From an uncultured Kiritimatiellota bacterium (lineage in GTDB: Bacteria; Verrucomicrobiota; Kiritimatiellia; RFP12; UBA1067), in NCBI GenBank assembly GCA_934654805.1, contig CAKUGW010000006.1, positions 1 to 47,806 on the forward strand: a stretch of 47,806 nt of DNA, given 5' to 3'. Shown piece by piece: positions 25,221 to 32,668 of the stretch. Both the position numbers and the translations under genes were made by a program. The notes beneath the pieces are model-generated. The model was not told the DNA's origin and did no database searches. It was given only the letters and a program-made list of their open reading frames with translations. The stretch's first letter is position 1. Each line of letters starts with the position of its first letter.

Positions 25221-25233
25221 CGGAGCGCGCGCC

Positions 25234-26916
25234 ATGAACGACTACATCCAGCTGACGGTCGCCGTCCTCGGCGGACTCGCCCTCTTCGTCTACGGCATGG
25301 GCCTCATGAGCGACGGCCTCAAGGAGACCGCCGGCGAGAAGATGAAGGCCGCGCTCGGCTACATGACGAGGAACCGGCTCTTCGCGATCCTCGCCGGCAC
25401 GGCCGTGACCGCGCTCATCCAGAGCTCGTCCGCCACGAGCGTCATGACCGTCGGCTTCGTGAACGCCGGCCTCATCTCGCTCCAGCAGGCCATCGGCGTC
25501 ATCTTCGGCGCGAACATCGGCACGACCGTGACGGGCCAGATCGTCTCGCTCAAGCTCGACGACCTCGCGCTGCCTGCCGTCACGCTCGGCGTCGTCGGCC
25601 TCATGGTCGCCAGGCGCACCGTCTCGCGCGGCGTCTGGCGCACGGTCCTCGGCTTCGGGCTCCTCTTCTTCGGCATGTCGATGATGTCGCAGGAGCTGAA
25701 GGTCCTCGCGAAGGACCCGGGCTTCGTCGCGTTCTTCTCGCGCTTCGACTGCACGCCGGGCCCAAGCGGCTACCTGCCGCCGCTCGCCGTCCTCGGCGCG
25801 GTCGCCGTCGGCACGCTCTGCACGATGCTCGTGCAGAGCTCGTCCGCCACGATCGGCATCACCATCGCGCTCGCCGAGACGGGCGTCATCTCGCTCTGGA
25901 CGGCCGTCCCGATCGTCCTCGGCGACAACATCGGCACGACGATCACCGCCGCGCTCGCGGCCATCGGCGGCAACGCGAACGCGCGGCGGACGGCCCTCGC
26001 CCACGCGCTCTTCAACGTGTTCGGCACGGTCTTCGTGCTCGTCAGCTTCGGCTTCGTCTTCACGAACGCCGACAAGGTGGCCGCGCCGGCCTTCTTCCAC
26101 CTCGTCGACCTCTGCACGGACGGCAACGGCTTCGCGGGCGAGACGCCCGGCCGCCACGTCGCGATGGCGCACACGATCTTCAACGTGGCGAACGTCATCG
26201 TCCAGGCGCCGTTCATCCCGCTGCTCGCGCGGCTCTGCTCGCGCCTGATCCCGGACGACAGGACGGCGCGCGTCCAGGCGCTGGAGCCGCACCTCCTCGC
26301 CGCGCCCGCCCTCGCGCTCCACGCCGCACGACTCGCGCTCGGCGACATGACGCGGCGCGCGTGGACGATCTCGTCCGTCGCGCTCAACAACTGCCTCGGC
26401 CGCGCGAACGTGGACGAGGAGTCCGTGCAGAACGCCGAGAAGGAGATCGACGAGATGCAGTCGCACATCCGCGACTACCTCGTCGCCCTCTCGCAGCGCA
26501 AGCTGACCGAGCGCCAGGCGCAGGCCCTGCCGGAGCTCGTCCACTGCGTCAACGACGCCGAGCGCATCTCGGACATCGCCGTGAAGATCTACCGCAAGAC
26601 GGCGCGCATCCGGCGGCAGGGGCTTTCGGACGACCTGATCGCGGAGATGACGGACCTCATCGGGCACCTGCGCGGCTTCGCCCACGAGACCGTGCACGCG
26701 CTGCGCAAGGGCGGCGCGCTGACCGAGGAGCCGTCCGCCGCCGAGGCCGCGATCCGGCAGGAGGCCAAGGCGCTCTCGCGGCACTATTCCGAGGCCCTGT
26801 GCCGCACGACGGGCGACGGGCCGCACGACACGGCGTTCCTGACGGTGCTCGCCGGCGTCCGCGACGTCTCCCGCCACATCGGAAACATCGCCGAGCGCAT
26901 CCCCGCGCTTGGCTGA
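25234..26916 (+). CDS. Na+/phosphate cotransporter with PhoU-like domain
   Basis: 560 residues. Residues 1-335 are the NptA-type membrane domain with two QSSSAT repeats (LIQSSSATSVMTVGF and MLVQSSSATIGITIAL) and the loops GANIGTT and GDNIGTT. The C-terminal 200 residues form a PhoU-like helical domain (VQNAEKEIDEMQSHIRDYL and on). It is a likely sodium-driven phosphate importer; the PhoU-like part may sense or gate it. A Pho-box-like array precedes the unit, unlike the copy at 8323-10023, which lacks one. The two may serve different phosphate conditions. Confidence 0.92.
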   Translation: MNDYIQLTVAVLGGLALFVYGMGLMSDGLKETAGEKMKAALGYMTRNRLFAILAGTAVTALIQSSSATSVMTVGFVNAGLISLQQAIGVIFGANIGTTVTGQIVSLKLDDLALPAVTLGVVGLMVARRTVSRGVWRTVLGFGLLFFGMSMMSQELKVLAKDPGFVAFFSRFDCTPGPSGYLPPLAVLGAVAVGTLCTMLVQSSSATIGITIALAETGVISLWTAVPIVLGDNIGTTITAALAAIGGNANARRTALAHALFNVFGTVFVLVSFGFVFTNADKVAAPAFFHLVDLCTDGNGFAGETPGRHVAMAHTIFNVANVIVQAPFIPLLARLCSRLIPDDRTARVQALEPHLLAAPALALHAARLALGDMTRRAWTISSVALNNCLGRANVDEESVQNAEKEIDEMQSHIRDYLVALSQRKLTERQAQALPELVHCVNDAERISDIAVKIYRKTARIRRQGLSDDLIAEMTDLIGHLRGFAHETVHALRKGGALTEEPSAAEAAIRQEAKALSRHYSEALCRTTGDGPHDTAFLTVLAGVRDVSRHIGNIAERIPALG

Positions 26917-26922
26917 AAATGG

Positions 26923-26928
26923 TATAAT
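26923..26928 (+). promoter_or_regulatory. Extended -10 element, near-leaderless, for the flippase gene
   Basis: AATGGTATAAT overlaps the end of the cotransporter region and is followed by 11 bases and the flippase ATG at 26940. No ribosome site lies between. Confidence 0.65.
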
Positions 26929-26939
26929 GCGCCCGTTAC

Positions 26940-28283
26940 ATGAGACGGGCCCTTTCAACGCTCCACGCCAAGGTCGGCGACTTCTGGTGGTATTCGCTGA
27001 TGATCTTCGTCGCCTGCCGGTCGGGCGACGCGATCCAGGCGTTCATCGGCCTGTGGCTCGTGCCGAAGTACGTCGGTCCGGGGGAGCTGGGGGCCGTCCT
27101 GCCGCTCCAGCAGCTGACGTCGTTCCTGACCGTGCCGCTCGCCATTCTCGCGACCGTCTTCGCGAAGTACGTGAGCGTCTACGCGACACGCGGCGAGTAC
27201 GGCAAGGTCAAGTGCTTCATCCGCGACGTCTTCGCCGCGACGGCCGTCCTCTTCGCCCTCTGCATCGGCGGGGCCTACCTCGTCATGCCGTTCTTCTACG
27301 AGCGCCTGCGCATCGCCTCCGGCTCGCTGACGCTCCTCATCCTCCTGTGCGGGCTGGCCGCCAACGTCAGCACGGTCGTCACGAGCGCGCAGCAGGGCCT
27401 CAAGCGCTTCAAGACCCTGTCGGCGATGAACGTCATCAGCGCGCCGATCCGGCTCGTGACGCTCCTCGTCGCAATGCCCTATCGCGCGCTCTCCGGCTAC
27501 CTGCTCGGCCAGACAACGCCGCCGGCGACGACGTCGCTCCTGTCCGTCCTCGACATCCGGAAAGCCCTCAAGGGCCACGCGCCCGACGCGACGTGGCGAC
27601 GCGACCTGCCGGAGATCGGGCGCTACCTCGCGCCCTTTGCCGTCTGCACGCTTGTCGGGACTTTCGCCGGAACCATGACGGCGACCGTCTACCGCCAGCG
27701 GCTGCCCGAGGCCGAGTCCGCCGCCTACTACATGCTGACGCGCTTCTCGGACATGGTGGGCTTCGTCTCGGCGTCCTTCGCCCTGATCCTCTTCCCGCTC
27801 GCGTCCGAGGCGCACGAGCGGGGCCGCGAGAACCGCCGGCTTCTCGGGCAGACCGTCCTCGCCACGCTCGGCGGCGGCGTCCTGCTCGCCCTCGCGTTCG
27901 CGCTCGCGGCGCGGCCGCTCTTCGCGCTGACCGAGACGTGGCGCGCGTACCTGCCGTACGTTTACCTCCTGCCCATCCTCACGTTCTCGAACGGGTTCGG
28001 GCTCTCCGCCGGGGCGATCGCCAATTACGAGCTTGCCTGCGGACGGTTCGGCGCGCTGGCCCTCATGGTCCTCCTCAATCTCGCCTACGCGGCGCTGCTC
28101 ATCGCCTTCACCGGCTACGAGGCCTTCAGGGGGCTTGCGCCCGACGCGCTCGTGGACTGGATGGCATCCCTGCACGTCGCCCGCCTTTCGACGCTCGTCT
28201 ACCTGTCGCTGGCTTTCGGGCTGCTCCTGCTGTCCGCGATGGCCGCGTTCGCCTTGTGCCGCACGAACTCAAGGAGAGGCTGA
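26940..28283 (+). CDS. Polysaccharide flippase-like membrane protein (Wzx/MATE superfamily)
   Basis: 447 residues with about 12 membrane helices. The opening FIGLWLVPKYVGPGELGAVLPLQQL matches the LVARxLGPxxxGxxxxxxx pattern of O-antigen flippases. An internal helix pair (FSDMVGFVSASFALILFPLASE) and the C-terminal pattern also fit. It probably moves lipid-linked glycan across the inner membrane. It is joined to a GT17-like gene (ATG one base after its stop) and faces the glycosyltransferase cluster, which supports the role. Confidence 0.8.
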   Translation: MRRALSTLHAKVGDFWWYSLMIFVACRSGDAIQAFIGLWLVPKYVGPGELGAVLPLQQLTSFLTVPLAILATVFAKYVSVYATRGEYGKVKCFIRDVFAATAVLFALCIGGAYLVMPFFYERLRIASGSLTLLILLCGLAANVSTVVTSAQQGLKRFKTLSAMNVISAPIRLVTLLVAMPYRALSGYLLGQTTPPATTSLLSVLDIRKALKGHAPDATWRRDLPEIGRYLAPFAVCTLVGTFAGTMTATVYRQRLPEAESAAYYMLTRFSDMVGFVSASFALILFPLASEAHERGRENRRLLGQTVLATLGGGVLLALAFALAARPLFALTETWRAYLPYVYLLPILTFSNGFGLSAGAIANYELACGRFGALALMVLLNLAYAALLIAFTGYEAFRGLAPDALVDWMASLHVARLSTLVYLSLAFGLLLLSAMAAFALCRTNSRRG

Positions 28284-28284
28284 C

Positions 28285-29247
28285 ATGACCTACGACTGCT
28301 TTAGCTTCTTCAACGAGCTGGACCTGCTGGAGATCCGGCTGCGGACGCTCTCCGACGTCGTCGACCGCTTTGTCCTCGCCGAGTCGCGCTACACGCACAC
28401 GGGCAAGCCGAAACCGCTCTACTACCAGGAGAACGCCGCCCGCTTTGCCGCGTTCGCAGACCGCATCGTCCACGTCGTCGCGCCCGACCCGGACGACCTC
28501 CGCTACGACGCCAACGACCAACGTCCCTCCTGGGTTCGCGAAAACGCCCAGCGCAATGCCACGATCGACGCCATTCTCCCGCAGCTCGAAGACGACGACC
28601 TGCTCATCGTCTCGGACCTTGACGAGATCCCCGCGCCCGACGCCGTCCGCGCCGCCCGGCGGATCGGGCGGCCTGTCGTCTTCCGGCAGAAGATGTACTA
28701 CCATTTCCTCAACTGCCGCAACTGCACCTCGCCTTTCTGGTACGGATCCGTCGCCCTCACCTTTCGCGATTTCACGGACGCGCAGACCTACGCGCACCTC
28801 GACACGGGAATCGCGTTCCCTTCGGCGCGGGCCGCCGCGCCCTCGGCCAGCAAGGTCCGCGCCTTGCGCAAGCTCAAGGTCATGCAAAACGGCGGCTGGC
28901 ACTTCTCGTACCTCGGCGGCGTCCCGCGAGTCCGGGAGAAGCTGAACAGCATCGCCGACGGAGGCCTCGCGGGCAGAATCACGGACGAGTTCATCGCCGA
29001 CTGCATCGCCAACGGCGGCGACATCTTCCGCCACGGCGAGCGATTCTTCGCCGAGCGGACGACGCGCGGCTTCCCCGCCGCCCTCGCCGACTTCCCCTCG
29101 CTCGTCTATCCCGTTGACGCCGCCTACTTGCGGCGCGTGCGGCTGTCACGGCTGCTGGCCTACGCCAAGTGGCTCATTCGGCCGCTCGCCTGGCGGCTGC
29201 TGCCGCACGCAGTCGCCCTCCGGCTCTCACACTGGGTGAACCGATAG
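28285..29247 (+). CDS. GT17-like glycosyltransferase
   Basis: 320 residues. MTYDCFSFFNELDLLEIRLR, then VLAESRYTHTGKPKPLYY, and the metal-site-like LIVSDLDEIPAPDAV are the signature of family GT17 (beta-1,4-N-acetylglucosaminyltransferase III type). GGWHFSYLGG near 210 is also typical. The start follows AAGGAG by eight bases and is one base from the flippase stop. It probably adds a sugar to a surface glycan. The gene ends 13 bases from the convergent GT8 gene. Confidence 0.85.
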   Translation: MTYDCFSFFNELDLLEIRLRTLSDVVDRFVLAESRYTHTGKPKPLYYQENAARFAAFADRIVHVVAPDPDDLRYDANDQRPSWVRENAQRNATIDAILPQLEDDDLLIVSDLDEIPAPDAVRAARRIGRPVVFRQKMYYHFLNCRNCTSPFWYGSVALTFRDFTDAQTYAHLDTGIAFPSARAAAPSASKVRALRKLKVMQNGGWHFSYLGGVPRVREKLNSIADGGLAGRITDEFIADCIANGGDIFRHGERFFAERTTRGFPAALADFPSLVYPVDAAYLRRVRLSRLLAYAKWLIRPLAWRLLPHAVALRLSHWVNR

Positions 29248-29260
29248 TCAAGCGGCCCCC

Positions 29261-30274
29261 TCACGAAGGGGTCCCGCCCGACGGCAAAAGGCTTGTCCGG
29301 TCGAGCGTTGCGTGTTCGTACAAGACCTTTCGCATCAGCGCGAGATACGCCCGCTTCGAGGGCGGAACGATCCGCAACGCCAGGAAGACGCGGGTCGCCG
29401 CCTCCATCAGCTGTCCGGCGAGAACGGCTTTCCACGTGCGAACCTTGCGCGCCATGTCCACGCCCGTTTCCTGCCGGCAGAACTCCTGCCAGACGCGATC
29501 CACGCGCCGGTAGAGCGCATACTCGTACCACGTCGCGCGCCGCCAGGGCGTGCCGCCCGAATAGTGGATGGCGCAAATGTCGCCTTCGACGCCGTAGCAC
29601 TCGTGCGGGAAGAGCCCCCAGTTCCCGGAAACCAGCGCGACATGGCCGCGACAGGTCGAGTTGAGCGCGCTTTGGTCGGCCGAGACCGAATCGGGATGCC
29701 GGGCAAGGAAGTCCATCACCCGGTCCGCCATCTTCAGGCTTCGGAACTGGTCCAAGTCCATCGCCACGAGTCCCGCACAGAAATAGGCATCTTTCGCATA
29801 CGGCTCGCCGACGGCGTCCAGCCAGCGGAAGTCGACGTCGTTCAAGGGGTTCCGATGCCCCGCGATCATCTTTCCCGACGCACGCAGCTGATCGACCATC
29901 GCGCGCGGATCCTTGAGGAACAGCACGTCGCAATCCGAATAGACGCAGAACCTGACCTCGCGAAGAAAAGCCGGAATGAGGAGGCGCGCATAGGTCGCGC
30001 GGCTCGCGTTCCAGAGGCGGAACGACGAGAACGCCGTGAGGCAGACTTCATGGCGATCAAGCGCGAGAGACGTCTGCGTCCGCTGTGCGAAAGCCCGAAG
30101 GCGCGCGTCCAGCGACGCCCAGGTCGCGGCCCGAATCTCGCAGTCCAGGACATGCACGGTGACGCCCCTCCCCGCGCAGGCCCGAATCAGGCTCTTGGCG
30201 GCGACTTCCAGCTGAAGGACGAAGTTCTCGTCCGAGGCGAACACGACATGAAGGGGTTCGTTCGATTTTGTCAT
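29261..30274 (-). CDS. GT8-family glycosyltransferase
   Basis: 337 residues. LHVVFASDENFVLQLEVAAKSL at the start, the DxD metal site in YSDCDVLFLKDP (about 112), YFCAGLVAMDLDQFR and the HYSGGTPWRR motif define family GT8, which includes LPS galactosyl- and glucosyltransferases. The start at 30274 has weak AAAGGA upstream; GTG at 30295 in frame is the alternative. It is the last gene of the minus-strand glycan cluster. The upstream spacer carries a deleted copy of the transposase-like gene at 32665-34362. Confidence 0.9.
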   Translation of the reverse strand: MTKSNEPLHVVFASDENFVLQLEVAAKSLIRACAGRGVTVHVLDCEIRAATWASLDARLRAFAQRTQTSLALDRHEVCLTAFSSFRLWNASRATYARLLIPAFLREVRFCVYSDCDVLFLKDPRAMVDQLRASGKMIAGHRNPLNDVDFRWLDAVGEPYAKDAYFCAGLVAMDLDQFRSLKMADRVMDFLARHPDSVSADQSALNSTCRGHVALVSGNWGLFPHECYGVEGDICAIHYSGGTPWRRATWYEYALYRRVDRVWQEFCRQETGVDMARKVRTWKAVLAGQLMEAATRVFLALRIVPPSKRAYLALMRKVLYEHATLDRTSLLPSGGTPS

Positions 30275-30278
30275 GATG

Positions 30279-30408
30279 TCAGAGGTTCCTTTCACCTTTC
30301 GCCGCCGCCCGCGCCCAGTCGTCGACCTCGACGAACGTCATGCCGCGACAGTCGGCTTGGACCGCGCCCTGCCCTGTGGCCAATCGTCTCGCGCCGCGCC
30401 TCACCCAT
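30279..30408 (-). pseudogene. Internally deleted copy of the RAYT-like gene
   Basis: From ATG 30408 the frame reads MGEARRETIG, matching the first residues (MAEARRETVH) of the intact copy at 34362. After about 30 bases the match jumps, in another frame, to CRGMTFVEVDDWARAA, which matches YRGVTFAEVDDWARAA near residues 463-478 of the intact copy. The junction falls in a repeat unit (CAGGGCAGGGCGCGG). About 1.3 kb has been lost between the two parts. The start again overlaps the stop of the upstream gene by eight bases, and TGA at 30279 ends just before the GT8 start. Confidence 0.75.
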
Positions 30409-31195
30409 GGGCCCACCACCTTTCCCAACCCGCCATGCCGTGGAAGCCGAGCGGCTTGCCGACCGTCGGCCAGAACGCCGCATTGCATTCGATCGAGAAA
30501 CGCCCCGCCACCTCCGGCGGCGCAAAGCGGAAGCGCCGGTTAAAGCCCGGCCAGAAGCAACGCAGGAAGCGGCAGTAGAAATTGTCGTCGCCGAAGATCC
30601 TCGGCCAGAACGGCCAGCGGCGAAACCACCGGCGGTAAATGCGCCCCACGTCCTGACACAGCCGCCGCGAACGAAGCGAGAAGCCGCCGTTGCCGACATT
30701 GTAGCGATAAGGGTACCAGTCCAGGCAGGAGATCCAGCGCACAAACGGCGCGCCGATGTAGTCATAGCCCTGCGCGACGAATTCCGCAAGCCCGCCACGC
30801 ATCGGGAAGCCGTCATTTTGCACGATCAGCACGTAGTCCGTCGTAAACCGCTCGCCCAGGCGCGCGAGGCAGTCGCGGCTCATCGAGCCGATGTCGCCCG
30901 GCACGAGCGACGGCTCGACCTGCAAATCGATGCCCTGCCGCGCGCAAAACGCGCGCATCCGCGCCGTCGCCCCATTGCAGACAAGTATGCCCGGCATCCG
31001 CCCGTTCGTCGCAAAGGTCTGGAGATAGGCCAGTTCAATGCGCCAGAATTCATTCGCCAAATAAGACTCGGAGCCAAAGGCATACGCCAATACGGTTACG
31101 CTCTTCACGGCAGATGCTGAAAAGCGTTCACACGACACGAGTTCGCGATGTCGCTGCCGTGACCAAGCCTCAAATCTCGACCGAACATCACCCAT
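30401..31195 (-). CDS. DUF5672-family glycosyltransferase-like protein (copy A)
   Basis: 264 residues. SVTVLAYAFGSESYLANEF, the EPSLVPGDIGSMSRDCLARL stretch and YVLIVQNDGFPMRGGLAEF, then GYDYIGAPF and NGGFSLRSRR, mark DUF5672, found in glycan loci and thought to be glycosyltransferase-like. The ATG at 31195 lies inside the end of copy B (eight-base overlap) behind GAGGG. Its last codons are CAT GGG TGA, which double as the start of the deleted RAYT copy. The middle of the protein matches copy B closely, so the two come from a tandem duplication. Acceptor and donor are unknown. Confidence 0.8.
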   Translation of the reverse strand: MGDVRSRFEAWSRQRHRELVSCERFSASAVKSVTVLAYAFGSESYLANEFWRIELAYLQTFATNGRMPGILVCNGATARMRAFCARQGIDLQVEPSLVPGDIGSMSRDCLARLGERFTTDYVLIVQNDGFPMRGGLAEFVAQGYDYIGAPFVRWISCLDWYPYRYNVGNGGFSLRSRRLCQDVGRIYRRWFRRWPFWPRIFGDDNFYCRFLRCFWPGFNRRFRFAPPEVAGRFSIECNAAFWPTVGKPLGFHGMAGWERWWAHG

Positions 31196-31985
31196 GTCGT
31201 CCCTCGATGCCAAAAGCCTTTGACAATGCCTCGAACGCACGCGCATTGTGAAACCCGAACGGCAACCCACGGCGAACGTTCAGGGGAATTGATCCGTCAT
31301 GCGAAAAGCGCGCGGCACTGTCACACGGGCACGGACGCAGCCGCAACCAAGCCCCCAAATGCCGACGCGGCAGATAGTTCGTATAGAAGTTGTCTTCGAT
31401 GAAGTCCGCGCGGAACGGCTGCCCCGCGTAGTGCCGCCGCCAATAGTCCGCCACCACGCGGCAGCCGCGCCGGCTGCGGAGGGAAAAGCCCCCGTTCATC
31501 GGCGCGAAGCGCAAGAGGCGCGTCAGGAGGCGTGGCCACCACAGGTCGCGGCAGAACGGCGCGCCGATGAAGTCATAGCCAAGTGCCACAAACGGCTCCA
31601 GCCCACCGCGAAGCGGGAAGCCGTCGTCCTGTACGATCAGCACATAGGGTGTCGTGAAGCGCGCATACAGACGCGCATCGCAATCGCGGCTCATCGAATC
31701 GATGTCGCCCGGCACAAGCGACGGCTCGATCTGGACTTCGACCCACGGGCAGTGCGCCGCGAATTTCGCCAGCGCGGCGCCAATCCGATTCGTCACGACG
31801 ACGGTCTTCATCCGTCCGCAATGGCGCCAGGTCTCGAGAATCGCACCCGCGAGATGGACGAACTTCGCCTCATAGCTTGCCGCGTCACGGAAAAAGTAGG
31901 CCAGCACCGTGACGGCCGACGGCCCGTCCCGGAACGTCTCGCCGCGGTCTTCGGCCGCGCGCCGCGTATAGTCCTGAAGCGTCAT
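31188..31985 (-). CDS. DUF5672-family glycosyltransferase-like protein (copy B)
   Basis: 265 residues, paralogous to copy A: AVTVLAYFFRDAASYEAKF, EPSLVPGDIDSMSRDCDARL, YVLIVQDDGFPLRGGLEPF, GYDFIGAPF and NGGFSLRSRR. The ATG at 31985 is two bases after the stop of the preceding gene. It overlaps copy A by eight bases. N- and C-terminal parts differ more from copy A than the core, which suggests a change of acceptor after duplication (inference). Confidence 0.8.
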   Translation of the reverse strand: MTLQDYTRRAAEDRGETFRDGPSAVTVLAYFFRDAASYEAKFVHLAGAILETWRHCGRMKTVVVTNRIGAALAKFAAHCPWVEVQIEPSLVPGDIDSMSRDCDARLYARFTTPYVLIVQDDGFPLRGGLEPFVALGYDFIGAPFCRDLWWPRLLTRLLRFAPMNGGFSLRSRRGCRVVADYWRRHYAGQPFRADFIEDNFYTNYLPRRHLGAWLRLRPCPCDSAARFSHDGSIPLNVRRGLPFGFHNARAFEALSKAFGIEGRHG

Positions 31986-31987
31986 CG

Positions 31988-32668
31988 TCAAATCCTGAAC
32001 AGCGCGGGGAACCGCCGTTCCACCCAATGCGCGAACGGCACAATCCATCCGCCCAGCGCCCGTGCGGCGTGGCTGCGGCGCGCGACATTCCCCCACACCG
32101 TGAGCGCGCGCGGCACATAGCCGGCGCCGCGGTTGGCATGGCGCCGGTCGGCCGTCTTGTCGGCCTCCACGCGCGACGGGTGGCTCAAGGGGAACTCAAG
32201 GGCACCTGTCGTCACGAAATGCGGCAAATCGTAGACGAAGCCGCCCGTGTGCAACGCGCCGGCCTCGTGCCCGACGTTCGAGACAAGATGGGCGCGCGGC
32301 ACGACGCACAGCCATTTGTTCGCGGCCATCGCCACGCACCACTGGATGTCCCACGTCGTCGGGTTCTCGATGACGCCCTCGCCAACCGCATCGAGAAACC
32401 ACGAGATCGCCTCCGGCGGCGCGAAGCGACAGCCGCGATTCGCGTCGAGAAAGCGTGTCTGAAGATCGCACGGCCAATCGACGGACGCGACCGCCGCGCG
32501 CGTTCGCGCAACGATCTCGGCTTCGCCCGGCCTGTCGGGGCGCGGGCCATCGACGGCCACGAAAAGCCGACGCGGCTTCACCACGCGAAGGCGATCAACC
32601 TGGGCCTTCAGCCGTTCGGGGCGGTTGAAGCCGATGAGCAAAATCGGCGCGCAATCAAATTCAGTCAT
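31988..32668 (-). CDS. Glycosyltransferase-like protein that appears to lack the central LEDD segment
   Basis: 226 residues. The first 100 match a nucleotide-sugar transferase family: CAPILLIGFNRPERL, LFVAVDGPRPDRPGE, NRGCRFAPPEAISWFLDAV-type GEGVI. In relatives GEGVI continues directly into LEDDC and a WGWATWRRAW region. Here GEGVI is followed at residue 101 by ENPTTWDIQW and VSNVGHEAGALHTGG, which belong to the family's C-terminal part. An in-frame deletion of roughly 70-110 residues, including the acidic metal site, is the simplest reading. The protein is probably inactive or has another role. The ATG overlaps the RAYT-like stop (ATGA). Confidence 0.7.
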   Translation of the reverse strand: MTEFDCAPILLIGFNRPERLKAQVDRLRVVKPRRLFVAVDGPRPDRPGEAEIVARTRAAVASVDWPCDLQTRFLDANRGCRFAPPEAISWFLDAVGEGVIENPTTWDIQWCVAMAANKWLCVVPRAHLVSNVGHEAGALHTGGFVYDLPHFVTTGALEFPLSHPSRVEADKTADRRHANRGAGYVPRALTVWGNVARRSHAARALGGWIVPFAHWVERRFPALFRI

